Assembly: GCA_029945445.1 (NCBI GenBank)
Contig: JAQSCO010000005.1
Span: 186,001 to 250,000 of the forward strand
DNA from: Lacunisphaera sp.
Lineage (GTDB): Bacteria > Verrucomicrobiota > Verrucomicrobiia > Opitutales > Opitutaceae
Direction of reading: 5' to 3'
DNA length: 64,000 nt
Shown: positions 37,981 to 46,703 of the stretch, piece after piece
Position numbering within the stretch: position 1 is the first letter of the stretch
Layout of the letters: every line of letters starts with the position of its first letter
The notes under the pieces: model-generated
The model's input: only the letters and a program-made list of their open reading frames with translations
Told to the model about the DNA's origin: nothing
Databases searched by the model: none
Program-made: the position numbers and the translations under genes

Positions 37981-38675
37981 GTGAGGGCGGGGAAGTCGAG
38001 CATCAGGCTGCGGGAAGAGGCCAAGGCCTCGGGGGGCGCGGAACGCCGCATGATGAAATTATCATGGTCCAGCACCAGACTGTGCCGGTAGCCCCGGGCG
38101 AGCAGCCAGTCGAGGGCGGCGATGTTGGACTGCCCGCGCTGGCTCAGCGCGTGATTGAGCTCCACCACGAGCCAGGGATCAAAACGGGCGAGGGTTTGCT
38201 CGGCGCCCTGCAGCACCTCGAAATCGAAGGAGTCGACGTCGATCTTGAGGCAGTCCACCCGGCTGAGCTGCTGGTCCGCGACAAAGCTGTCCACCGTGGC
38301 GAAATCATATTCCATGACATCCGGCGGCTGACCCCACAGCCGGAAGATCTTCTCTTCCCGGCGGCCGGGATGACTGCCCATGGCCAGCCGGTGCACGGTG
38401 ACGTTGGCGCAGCCATGATGGCGCAGGTTCGTTTCCAACATGTCCGCGGTGGCGGTGGGCTCAATGGCGTGCACCCGGCCCTGCGGGGACAACTGGGCGA
38501 AGAGGATGGAAAAGTAGCCGATGTTGGCGCCGCAATCGAGGTAGGTCCAGTCGGGGCCCGCGTGGCGCACGAACCAGTCTTTGGTCTGGAGCTCGCAGTT
38601 GGGGTAATACCACGCGAAACTCTCGTAGGAGGCGGGGAGATCGATGGGGGGGCGCCCCGGTATGTTGGTGTGCAT
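37977..38675 (-). CDS. FkbM family methyltransferase
   Basis: 232 residues. YLDCGANIGYFSILFAQLSP is the FkbM motif I, HAIEPTATADMLETNLRHHG the acidic loop, and DCLKIDVDSFDFEVLQGAEQ the K-x-D-V-D-x-x-x-x-x-V-L-x-G signature of the family. FkbM-type enzymes O-methylate macrolides and sugars and are frequent in polysaccharide loci. The gene overlaps wzt by one base and the next gene by four, so all three are probably translated together. Confidence 0.88.
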   Translation of the reverse strand: MHTNIPGRPPIDLPASYESFAWYYPNCELQTKDWFVRHAGPDWTYLDCGANIGYFSILFAQLSPQGRVHAIEPTATADMLETNLRHHGCANVTVHRLAMGSHPGRREEKIFRLWGQPPDVMEYDFATVDSFVADQQLSRVDCLKIDVDSFDFEVLQGAEQTLARFDPWLVVELNHALSQRGQSNIAALDWLLARGYRHSLVLDHDNFIMRRSAPPEALASSRSLMLDFPALT

Positions 38676-40165
38676 CAGGCGGAGGGGGAGGCTGAAACCT
38701 CGGGTAGGGGCTTGACGAGTAAATCTGCATGGGCGTGCACCGGGCCCACGAGGGGCATCGCGGGATGCACCATCACCTCAATCACGCAGCCATCCTCGAC
38801 GATGTCCCAGAGCACGGCGCGTGAGTAATCATACTGGCCTCCGGGCCGGCTCTCCCCCTCGGCAAAACCGAAGATGCCGGTTTTGATGAGGTATTTGTCG
38901 TGGGTCAGCGGCAGCCGGAACGAGGTGCGGGCATAAAGCCGTGTGCCCGGGGAAGCGGTGAGCCGGTGCTGGCGGGTAATGTCCTGGACCGAGTAGAGGA
39001 AGTTGTCCTTCGTGTCCTTGATCCGGATGCCGATGACGATGTCCGAGTCCACCTCCTGATGGACGGTCAGCAGGTAGTGCAGGGTGACAGTGTCGTTAAA
39101 ACCAAACTGGGTCGCCGGTTCACCCCGGACATCGGTGCACAGGAGGTTTTCGATGGTCACCGCGCGCGTGCCATAGCGCGCTGTGTCGTTGTGTAGCAGG
39201 TGCTGCAGGGTGGAACGAAACAAGTCGGGCGGGGGTTCGGCGTGGTCGGCCCTGATCGCGGAGGCGCCGGTTGATTCCGCGTCCGCGACCTCCCGGCTAG
39301 CCACGGCAACGTGCGCGACCGGGGCGGGGGCTGTCGCAGCCGGGGCGGGTTCATTGCCTTGGTCCAGCACCACGCCCTGCTCCTGCCAGCAGAATTTCTC
39401 GTATTCGCGCGCCACCGGCTTGGCCTCGCCCCACATCTCGGCGCGGCCGTTCTTCAGCCACAGCGCGCGGGAGCAGATCGAGCGGACGGTGCCGATGTCG
39501 TGGGACACGAAGAGCAGGCTCACGCCCTTGTCGATCAGCTGCCGCAGGCGGCGGAAACACTTCGCTTGGAACGGGGCGTCGCCGACGCTGAGCGCCTCGT
39601 CCACGATGAGGATATCGGGGTCCACGCAGGTGTTCACCGCGAAGGCCAGGCGCATCAGCATGCCGCTCGAATAGGTCTTCACCGGCTGCTCGATGAAGTC
39701 GCCGATGTCGGCGAAGGCCGCGATCTCCGCGAAGCGCGACTCCACTTCTTTCTGGGACAGGCCCAGCACGGCGCCGCTGAGGAAGACGTTTTCCCGGCCG
39801 GTGAAGTCCGGGTTGAACCCCGCGCCGAGTTCCAGCAGCGCGGCCACGCGACCGTTGATCCGCACACTGCCGGACGTGGGCTGCAGCGTGCGGGCGATGA
39901 TCTGGAGCAGCGTGCTTTTGCCGGCGCCGTTGCGGCCGATGATGCCGACGGCTTCACCGCGCTTCACTTCAAAACTCACTTTCTCGAGGGCGTAGAAATC
40001 CTTGTAGCCGGCGCGGGCGTGCCGGCGCAGCCCGTCACCGAGCGAACCGGGCAGCCATCGCGCCGCCTCCTCGGAGAGCGGACTGATCAGCCGCCGGGAC
40101 GGGGTGGCCCAGATGCGGTAGGCCTTGCTGACGTTCTCGACGGAAATGACGGGCGCATCCCTCAT
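38675..40165 (-). CDS. wzt: Polysaccharide ABC exporter ATPase with C-terminal sugar-binding domain (Wzt)
   Basis: 496 residues. The nucleotide-binding domain has Walker A GRNGAGKST at 77-85, signature TYSSGMLMRLAFA around 165, and Walker B DILIVDEALSVGD around 187. A ~30-residue insert after the first strand is usual for Wzt/TagH. A low-complexity Ala/Pro linker (~280-320) leads to a Wzt_C beta-sandwich (~335-480; FGFNDTVTLHYLLTVHQEVD, LIKTGIFGFAEGESRPGG). In E. coli O9a the equivalent domain recognises the methyl/phosphate cap of the finished chain before export. It acts with the permease 3 bp upstream at the inner membrane. Confidence 0.93.
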   Translation of the reverse strand: MRDAPVISVENVSKAYRIWATPSRRLISPLSEEAARWLPGSLGDGLRRHARAGYKDFYALEKVSFEVKRGEAVGIIGRNGAGKSTLLQIIARTLQPTSGSVRINGRVAALLELGAGFNPDFTGRENVFLSGAVLGLSQKEVESRFAEIAAFADIGDFIEQPVKTYSSGMLMRLAFAVNTCVDPDILIVDEALSVGDAPFQAKCFRRLRQLIDKGVSLLFVSHDIGTVRSICSRALWLKNGRAEMWGEAKPVAREYEKFCWQEQGVVLDQGNEPAPAATAPAPVAHVAVASREVADAESTGASAIRADHAEPPPDLFRSTLQHLLHNDTARYGTRAVTIENLLCTDVRGEPATQFGFNDTVTLHYLLTVHQEVDSDIVIGIRIKDTKDNFLYSVQDITRQHRLTASPGTRLYARTSFRLPLTHDKYLIKTGIFGFAEGESRPGGQYDYSRAVLWDIVEDGCVIEVMVHPAMPLVGPVHAHADLLVKPLPEVSASPSA

Positions 40166-40168
40166 GGT

Positions 40169-40978
40169 TCAGAGGACATCGGCAAAGGCGGGTTTCATCC
40201 GGCGGAAGGCGAGGTGGCCGAGGTAACAGGCCACGAAGCCGGTGAGGTAAAGGTAACCCAGGTGGTGGTAGTTGAGCGGCCGGGCCCAGAGGGCGGCATC
40301 GCGGGTGAGGTCGATGGCGAGCAGCAGGGGATTGAGGCGCAGGTAGGTCCAGGCGGCGGGATATTTCTGGGCGGTGAAGAACACGCCGCTCGCCCACATG
40401 AGGGACATCGACAGGAATTGCATGACCTGGCCGATGTCGCGGAAAAACACGCCGAGGGCGGAGAAGAACCAGCTGATGCCCAGGCCGAGCAGGACCAGCG
40501 GCAGGACGATGACCGGCAGCCACAGGATGGAGAGGGGGATGCCGTGGCCGGAAATCAGCAGGGCGGCCAGCGCGAGCCCCAGGCTGATCAGCAGGTGGAA
40601 GACCGCGCCGCCCACGCTGGCGGCCGGCAGGATTTCGAGGGGGAAGACCACCTTCTTCACGAAGTTGGGGTTGCCCACGATGAGGGTGGGGGCGATCGCG
40701 AGCACTTCTGCCACAAAATGGAAAAGGGTCAGGCCGAGAAAAATTCCCAGGGCGTAGTCCAGGCGCGTTTCGTCGGGCAGGACGCCGAAGCGGCCGCCGA
40801 AGATATAGCCGAACACCAGCACATAAAGCCCGAGCAGCAGCAGCGGGTTCAGGAACGACCAGATGAGGCCCAGATGGCTGCCCTTGTGGCGCAGTTCCAC
40901 GTTGCGCAGGGTGAATTGCCGGAGCAGTTCACGATGCACCCAAAGGTCCGTGGTGAAGGGCAGGAATTGGCGCAACAT
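40169..40978 (-). CDS. wzm: Polysaccharide ABC exporter permease (Wzm)
   Basis: 269 residues with six hydrophobic helices and the ABC2_membrane pattern: an amphipathic start (TDLWVHRELLRQFTLRNVEL), then GSHLGLIWSFLNPLLLLGLY, a conserved FFRDIGQVMQFLSMSLMWAS loop and a final NYHHLGYLYLTGFVACYLGH. It moves completed lipid-linked polysaccharide across the inner membrane with Wzt. As the first gene of the minus-strand locus it is preceded by a 150-bp divergent region. Confidence 0.92.
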   Translation of the reverse strand: MLRQFLPFTTDLWVHRELLRQFTLRNVELRHKGSHLGLIWSFLNPLLLLGLYVLVFGYIFGGRFGVLPDETRLDYALGIFLGLTLFHFVAEVLAIAPTLIVGNPNFVKKVVFPLEILPAASVGGAVFHLLISLGLALAALLISGHGIPLSILWLPVIVLPLVLLGLGISWFFSALGVFFRDIGQVMQFLSMSLMWASGVFFTAQKYPAAWTYLRLNPLLLAIDLTRDAALWARPLNYHHLGYLYLTGFVACYLGHLAFRRMKPAFADVL

Positions 40979-41000
40979 TACGAGCGAAGAGTGGTTGGTG

Positions 41001-41030
41001 TTTAAAGCCTTGGGCGTTTGGGCAAGTAAA
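41001..41030 (-). promoter_or_regulatory. Weak candidate promoter for the wzm-wzt locus
   Basis: On the minus strand TTTACT (41030-41025) and TTTAAA (41006-41001) are 18 bases apart, each matching four of six sigma-70 consensus bases, and lie 23 bases before the wzm start. The rest of the 150-bp divergent region (40979-41128) shows no stronger pair on either strand. Consensus rules may not hold in this lineage. Confidence 0.25.
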
Positions 41031-41128
41031 GGTAAATCCGGGTCCCGCGGCGACGGTTTGGGCGGGGCCGCCCGTAAAAATTCCTGATTGCCAAAGCACT
41101 TACTTTGGGACGCCCTGTCCTTTACTTT

Positions 41129-42481
41129 ATGAAAATCTGGAAATTGCTAACCAGTGTGCCGTTGCTGGCCGTCAATTTGTGGGCCGCGTCACCCGCCGTG
41201 CAGGATTTGCCGCTGCCCGAGAAAATCTTTCCCCAGCTCGACGGCATCCTGAAAAAAGCGGTGCAACAGTCCCCCCGCATGCTGAATCGGGCACTGGACC
41301 TCGAGATCGCCGAAAACAACCGGATCCAGGCGCGGGCCAACCTGCTGCCGAGCCTGGGCGGTTATGCCAATTATTTCGAGGCCCGGGACACCCGGGCGGA
41401 CCAGTCCGGGCGGCTCAATGTGACCAAGATCTCCTATAACTTCTCCCTCAATCAGCCGCTCTTCTACTGGGGTGAGCGCCGCAACAATGCGCGCGCCGGC
41501 GAAATTCAGGCCGACATCGTCAAGGGCCAATACCGCGACGGCTATCGCGCCCTGGCCCAGACGCTGCGCTCGGACTACCTGCGCCTGATCGTGCTGAAGC
41601 TCGCGAGCAAACGCGGGGTCTATTACGTGCAATTCACCAAGAACCAGCTGGCCCAGGAGGAGGAACGGCTCACGAAGAAGGTGATTTCGGAATACCAGAT
41701 CTCCGCCGTCCGGCTGGCCGCGGAGCAGGCGCAACTCATCAGCGAGCGGGCGCAGTTTGATTTTGAGATGGCCAGGCAGTCCTTCGCCCGGCTCTCCGGC
41801 ACCCCCATGCTGGGCGACGACGAGATCCCCGACGATGTCCCGGTGCTCACCTACGGTCCGGCGCCCTTCGACCGGTTGCTCGCGGATTTCCTGGGCCAGA
41901 AGGATCCGCCCACGATCGAGGCCTACACCTTCCGCCAGCAGTGGGAGAGCGAGAAGCTCAACTATTCGAACCAGAAGAAGCGGCTGCTGCCGAAGTTCAA
42001 TTTCGTGCTGGGCGTCAGCCAGGATGACCAGAGCTACACCATCAACGTGGCGCAGCGCTACCGCGTGAATTCGCGCTTCACCGGGGTCACCGCGAACTGG
42101 ACGATCTTCGACGGCTTCACCTCGCAGGCGGCCGTGCGCAATTCGCTGGCCCGGCTGCGCCAGATGGACAACGACTACCGGGACCTGACCGCGCGCCTCG
42201 CCCAGCAGGCCCAGACCGCGGTGCGCCAGCTCAATTTCTCCGCCCGCGGGATGTCGATCGCGGACCGTTCCGTGGTCGCCTGCCAGGGCAGCCTGAAGAC
42301 CCGGCAGGACGACTTCACGCGCGGGGTCACCTCCGAGTCCGATGTCAACGCCGCCCGCCTCGCCCTGTATGACGCCCGGATCAACGCCAGCAACAACCGC
42401 AACGAATACCTCGGCCGCATGGTCGAATTTCTCGGCATCGTTTTCGAGGATCCGGTCGTCGCGAATGTTTCCGACAAGTAA
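41129..42481 (+). CDS. TolC-family outer-membrane efflux protein
   Basis: 450 residues from ATG 41129, with a signal peptide MKIWKLLTSVPLLAVNLWAA. Two repeats of long amphipathic helices (NRALDLEIAENNRIQARANL; NSLARLRQMDNDYRDLTARL) and two beta-strand segments fit an outer-membrane channel with a periplasmic tunnel. ANWTIFDGFTSQAAVRNSLA matches the W-x-L-F-D-G-G-x-R segment of the TolC family. It is the first gene of a four-gene plus-strand operon encoding a complete tripartite pump and lies divergent from wzm. The following gene starts at the base after its stop codon. Confidence 0.88.
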   Translation: MKIWKLLTSVPLLAVNLWAASPAVQDLPLPEKIFPQLDGILKKAVQQSPRMLNRALDLEIAENNRIQARANLLPSLGGYANYFEARDTRADQSGRLNVTKISYNFSLNQPLFYWGERRNNARAGEIQADIVKGQYRDGYRALAQTLRSDYLRLIVLKLASKRGVYYVQFTKNQLAQEEERLTKKVISEYQISAVRLAAEQAQLISERAQFDFEMARQSFARLSGTPMLGDDEIPDDVPVLTYGPAPFDRLLADFLGQKDPPTIEAYTFRQQWESEKLNYSNQKKRLLPKFNFVLGVSQDDQSYTINVAQRYRVNSRFTGVTANWTIFDGFTSQAAVRNSLARLRQMDNDYRDLTARLAQQAQTAVRQLNFSARGMSIADRSVVACQGSLKTRQDDFTRGVTSESDVNAARLALYDARINASNNRNEYLGRMVEFLGIVFEDPVVANVSDK

Positions 42482-43618
42482 ATGAGCACCTCCTCCCCCG
42501 CCAAGGCCAACTGGCCGCTCCGCCTCGTCCTCACCGCCGTCCTCCTCGGGCTCGCCGTCTACGGCGGCCTGTATGCCCTCCGGCCGGTCGCGCTCGTGGC
42601 CCCGGTGGAACGGGGCAAGGCGGTGCGCACCGTTCCCGGGACCCTCGAGGTGAAGGCGGAATTCGCCATCGAGCTCAAGAGCGAGGTGGGCGGCCGCGTC
42701 AGCTCCAGCGAACTCGACGTGGGCAAGCATGTCTTCAAGGGCGACACCCTCGTGCAGATCGACACCGGCGACGTCGATCTCGACATCGAGCGCATCCATA
42801 ACGAGATCACGGCCGCCAAGCGCAAGGTCGAGCTGGGCTCCACCCTCCGGCCCGAGGTGCTCAACTCGCGCGACACGCTGGACAACCTCGAGCGCCAGGC
42901 CAAGGCCGGGTCTTATCCCGTCGCCGAATTTGAGAAGCAGAAGCGGCTCCACCAGCAGCTCCAGCAGAAGATGGACCTTGACGAGGTCAACCTCCGCCTC
43001 GCACTGGAGAACTTCGAGAACAGCCTCCGCGCCAAGGAGCGCGAGAAGTCCAAGATGACCATCACGGCCCCGTCGGACGGCGTCGTGACCGTCGTGACCA
43101 CGCGCGTGGGCGACCTGATCGGCAGCAATTCCCCCATCGCCACCATCATCGCCGTGGGCCGCACGATCGAGGCGAAGATCAGCGAGGAGAACTTCGCCGC
43201 GATCAAGCTGGGCCAGAAGGCCACGGTGCATTTCCTCACCTTCGGGGCCGACCAATACAATGCCGTCATCTCCAAGATCCTGCCCTCGGCTGATGCCGCC
43301 ACCCAGCGCTACACCGTCTTCCTCGACATCTTTCTCCCGGAGGGCCGCACGCTCCTGCCCGGCCTGACGGGCGAGGTGAGCATCATCATCGCCGAGCGGG
43401 CCGACGCCCTGATCATTCCCCGGCGCGCGCTGGTCGGCGATTACGTCTATGTCGCGGCCGGCGGCGCGCTCGAGCGGCGCAAGGTCACCAAGGGCTTTGA
43501 CAGCTTCAACAAGGTCGAGATCCTCACCGGCCTGCAGGCGGGCGACGAGGTGGTCGTCGAGCAGCAGGACCGCTTCCGCGATGGAGACCGTGTGCGCAGC
43601 CGGCTCCTGACCAACTGA
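42482..43618 (+). CDS. Periplasmic adaptor (HlyD/MacA-like membrane fusion protein)
   Basis: 378 residues. One N-terminal membrane helix (LRLVLTAVLLGLAVYGGLYA) is followed by a biotinyl-lipoyl half (VGGRVSSSELDVGKHVFKGD), an alpha-helical hairpin (~95-195, rich in K/E/R), the second lipoyl half (ITAPSDGVVTVVTTRVGDLI), and a beta-barrel to ~330. Such proteins bridge the inner-membrane transporter and TolC. It begins immediately after the TolC stop. With the FtsX-type permease and ATPase that follow, the set resembles MacAB-TolC with permease and ATPase on separate chains. Confidence 0.9.
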   Translation: MSTSSPAKANWPLRLVLTAVLLGLAVYGGLYALRPVALVAPVERGKAVRTVPGTLEVKAEFAIELKSEVGGRVSSSELDVGKHVFKGDTLVQIDTGDVDLDIERIHNEITAAKRKVELGSTLRPEVLNSRDTLDNLERQAKAGSYPVAEFEKQKRLHQQLQQKMDLDEVNLRLALENFENSLRAKEREKSKMTITAPSDGVVTVVTTRVGDLIGSNSPIATIIAVGRTIEAKISEENFAAIKLGQKATVHFLTFGADQYNAVISKILPSADAATQRYTVFLDIFLPEGRTLLPGLTGEVSIIIAERADALIIPRRALVGDYVYVAAGGALERRKVTKGFDSFNKVEILTGLQAGDEVVVEQQDRFRDGDRVRSRLLTN

Positions 43619-43638
43619 CCCCTGCCGGGCCCGCGGCC

Positions 43639-44897
43639 GTGTCCACCAACCTTCGCATCGCCCTCCGTTTCCTGACGGCCCGCAAGCGCTCCATGCTGAT
43701 GAGCCTCGCGGGCATCATCTTTGGCGTGGGATTTTTCATCGTCACGCAGGCGCAGACGAGCGGCTTCGAGCAGTTCTTCATCAAGGTCATCCTCGGCACC
43801 AACGGCGCGATCCGGATCGAGGACAAGATCCAGGCCACCACCTTCACGCTCGCGGCCGCCGGGCACGACCCCGACGCCAGCAAGTTCGAGGTGGAGACCG
43901 ACCGCACCGGCCGGAAATACATCGCGGGCGTGGAGGATCCCGGCCTCATCATCGAGGCGCTGCGCCGGTTCCGCAATGTCGCGGGCGCGTCCACCGTGCT
44001 CGAGGGCTCGGTGATTGCCGACAGTTCCTTCAAGAACGACTCGGCCAAGGTCTACGGCATCAAGCTGGAGGACCACCTCGCGGTGTCCGACCTCGCGGAG
44101 CAGGTGGCCCGCGGCCACGGCTCGCTCGATGACTTCCGCACGACGCCGCAGGGCCTGCTGGTGGGCAAGGTGCTGGCCGACCGCCTGCTGCTGAGCGTGG
44201 GCGACTCGCTCATCCTGCAGGCCGGCACCGAGCAGCGCCGCTACCGTGTTTCCGCCATCTATGTCACGGGCGTCAGCGACATCGACAAGGTGCGGATCTA
44301 CATGCACCTCGGCGAGGCGCGTTCGCTGCTCAAGAAGGCGACGGGGGCCTCCTTCATCCAGGTGTCGCTCTTTGACCGCGACCGGGCCCCGCAGGATGCG
44401 GTGCAGCTGGAGGAAATCCTGAGGCACGGGGCCAAGAGCTGGCAGGAACGCGAGGTGTCGTGGCTCAACGCGTTCAAGGCCCTGCAGGTCTCGGCCGCGC
44501 TCACCGTCTCCACCATCATCCTTATCTCCGGCCTCGGCATGTTCAACACGCTCGCCATGCTCGTCATCGAGAAGACCAAGGAGATCGCCATCCTGCGCTC
44601 CATGGGCTACTCGCGGCGCGACATCTCGCAGATCTTCCTCTGGCTGGGCGCGATCGTGCTCGGGATCGGCACGGTGGGCGGGTGGATCCTGGGCTTCGCC
44701 GTGACTTACGGCGTTTCCAAGTGGCCCATCCACATCACGGGTATTTTCACCGCCGAGACCTTCCAGGTCTACTGGTCCATCAACCACTACCTGATCGCCA
44801 CCCTGTGCGCCGCGGTCGTGGTGATGACCGCGGCCGTCATCCCGGCCCGCCGCGCCGCGCGGCTCGAGCCGGGCGACATCATCCGGGGGACCTCCCA

Positions 44898-44901
<4 letters not shown>
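43639..44901 (+). CDS. FtsX/MacB-type ABC transporter permease
   Basis: 420 residues with a GTG start at 43639. Helix 1 (MLMSLAGIIFGVGFFIVTQA) is followed by a large MacB_PCD periplasmic domain (~45-270), then three helices (TVSTIILISGLGMFNTLAML, IFLWLGAIVLGIGTVGGWIL, YLIATLCAAVVVMTAAVIPA) typical of FtsX. There is no ATPase domain; it is in the next gene, which overlaps by four bases. This is the LolC/E or MacB mechanotransmission architecture. Substrate is unknown; a lipid, lipoprotein or small molecule are all possible. Confidence 0.87.
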
Positions 44902-45596
<695 letters not shown>

Positions 45597-45768
45597 GATT
45601 GCCGGCGGTGCCGGGGGGCGGGTCCCCGGATGTGGGGATGGCGCCCTGGTTGGTGGTCAAATCGGCTGATTTGTAAGCGGGATAAAGGTGCGCCAAATGG
45701 ATATTTTTCCGATTAGCGAGAAAATTGAGCCCCCCGGACCGAGCTAATATTCACCCACCGGCTGACCA
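45597..45768. other. Intergenic region ahead of the respiratory operon
   Basis: No gene is visible here. It is more AT-rich than the surroundings from about 45655 to 45730, where the act operon promoter should lie, but I cannot point to a convincing -35/-10 pair. TAATAT at 45745-45750 has only a TTGAGC 14 bases upstream. Confidence 0.5.
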
Positions 45769-46011
45769 GTGTGGAAATTTTGTTTTACATTGGTGGAGCG
45801 CCTTACTTCCCTTGGCGGGAATTTGAACCGCACCCACACCGTGAGTCCGAATTGTTCGCGCAAATCATTCCTCGCCAGATTGGGCGGCCTGCTCGCCCTA
45901 GGCGGGCTGGTTCCCGCGCTCCTTGGGCGGTCCGTGGTGGCGCCGGCTGCGGTCCCCGTTTCCCTCCGGGTTGAACCGCGCGCCGTCCCGCGCAAGGACG
46001 GAAGCTGCTGA
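45769..46011 (+). CDS. Small hypothetical protein with Tat-like signal
   Basis: 80 residues from ATG 45769, or 56 from GTG 45841, which puts the signal near the N-terminus. The sequence has NCSRKSFLARLGGLLALGGL, resembling a twin-arginine motif (S-R-K-x-F-L) plus hydrophobic core. A short charged tail ends PRAVPRKDGSC. It sits 38 bp before actA in the same direction. Nothing identifies a function. It may be a small exported accessory of the respiratory complex or a chance ORF. An overlapping ORF in another frame (45771-45974) looks less protein-like. Confidence 0.35.
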   Translation: MWKFCFTLVERLTSLGGNLNRTHTVSPNCSRKSFLARLGGLLALGGLVPALLGRSVVAPAAVPVSLRVEPRAVPRKDGSC

Positions 46012-46049
46012 CCGCCGGTCCGGCGAACCACGCATCCTCCCTCGGGCCC

Positions 46050-46703
46050 ATGTCCAAGATTTTCCCCAAATCCGCCAACGCTCTGCCGCTGCAGATCGTG
46101 ATTTTTCTGACCGTCCTTGGCGGCGTCGCGGCGGCGGGCATCACCTATTACGCCACACCGGCCTACCTGCGCGTTGGCTACCAGCCGGTGCAGCCCGTCC
46201 CGTTTGAGCACAGCCTGCATGCCGGGCAGCTCGGCATCGACTGCCGCTACTGCCACGCCTCGGTGGAGAAGTCCGCCACCTCGAGCGTGCCGGCCGCCCA
46301 GACGTGCATGAACTGCCATAGCATCATCAAGACCCAGAGCCCGCTGCTCGAGGTGGTGCGCCAGAGCTACGCGACCGGCCAGCCGGTGCCGTGGGTCAAG
46401 ATCCACGCCGTGCCGGACTACGTCTACTTCAACCACTCCGTCCACGTGAATCGCGGCGTGAGCTGCGTCGAGTGCCACGGCAAGGTCAATGAAATGACGG
46501 CCGTCTACCACGCCAAGCCCCACAGCATGAGCTGGTGCCTCGACTGCCACCGCGATCCCGCCGCGCGCATCCGCGAGCCGGGTGACGTCTACAATCTCGA
46601 TTCCCAAACGCTCGCCGAGCAGGGCAAGCTGGCCAAGGCCCAGGGCTACATCCACGACTGGAATGTCAAACCGCCCACCAGCTGCTCCGGCTGCCATCGC
46701 TGA
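46050..46703 (+). CDS. actA: Alternative Complex III subunit ActA, pentahaem cytochrome c
   Basis: 217 residues. An N-terminal anchor helix (LPLQIVIFLTVLGGVAAAGI) is followed by five CxxCH haem sites: CRYCH, CMNCH, CVECH, CLDCH and CSGCH. Five haems and one anchor are the hallmark of ActA. The YHAKPHSMSWCLDCHRDP region is typical of this family and of cytochrome c7-like domains. ActA is thought to carry electrons from the iron-sulfur subunit to ActE or to the terminal oxidase at the outer face of the inner membrane. The stop codon overlaps the actB start by one base. Confidence 0.95.
   Translation: MSKIFPKSANALPLQIVIFLTVLGGVAAAGITYYATPAYLRVGYQPVQPVPFEHSLHAGQLGIDCRYCHASVEKSATSSVPAAQTCMNCHSIIKTQSPLLEVVRQSYATGQPVPWVKIHAVPDYVYFNHSVHVNRGVSCVECHGKVNEMTAVYHAKPHSMSWCLDCHRDPAARIREPGDVYNLDSQTLAEQGKLAKAQGYIHDWNVKPPTSCSGCHR

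Noticed and set aside
45771-45974. 67-codon ORF in another frame before actA
   Set aside because: Pro/Arg-rich without signal or conserved look; the overlapping frame with a Tat-like signal is more protein-like.
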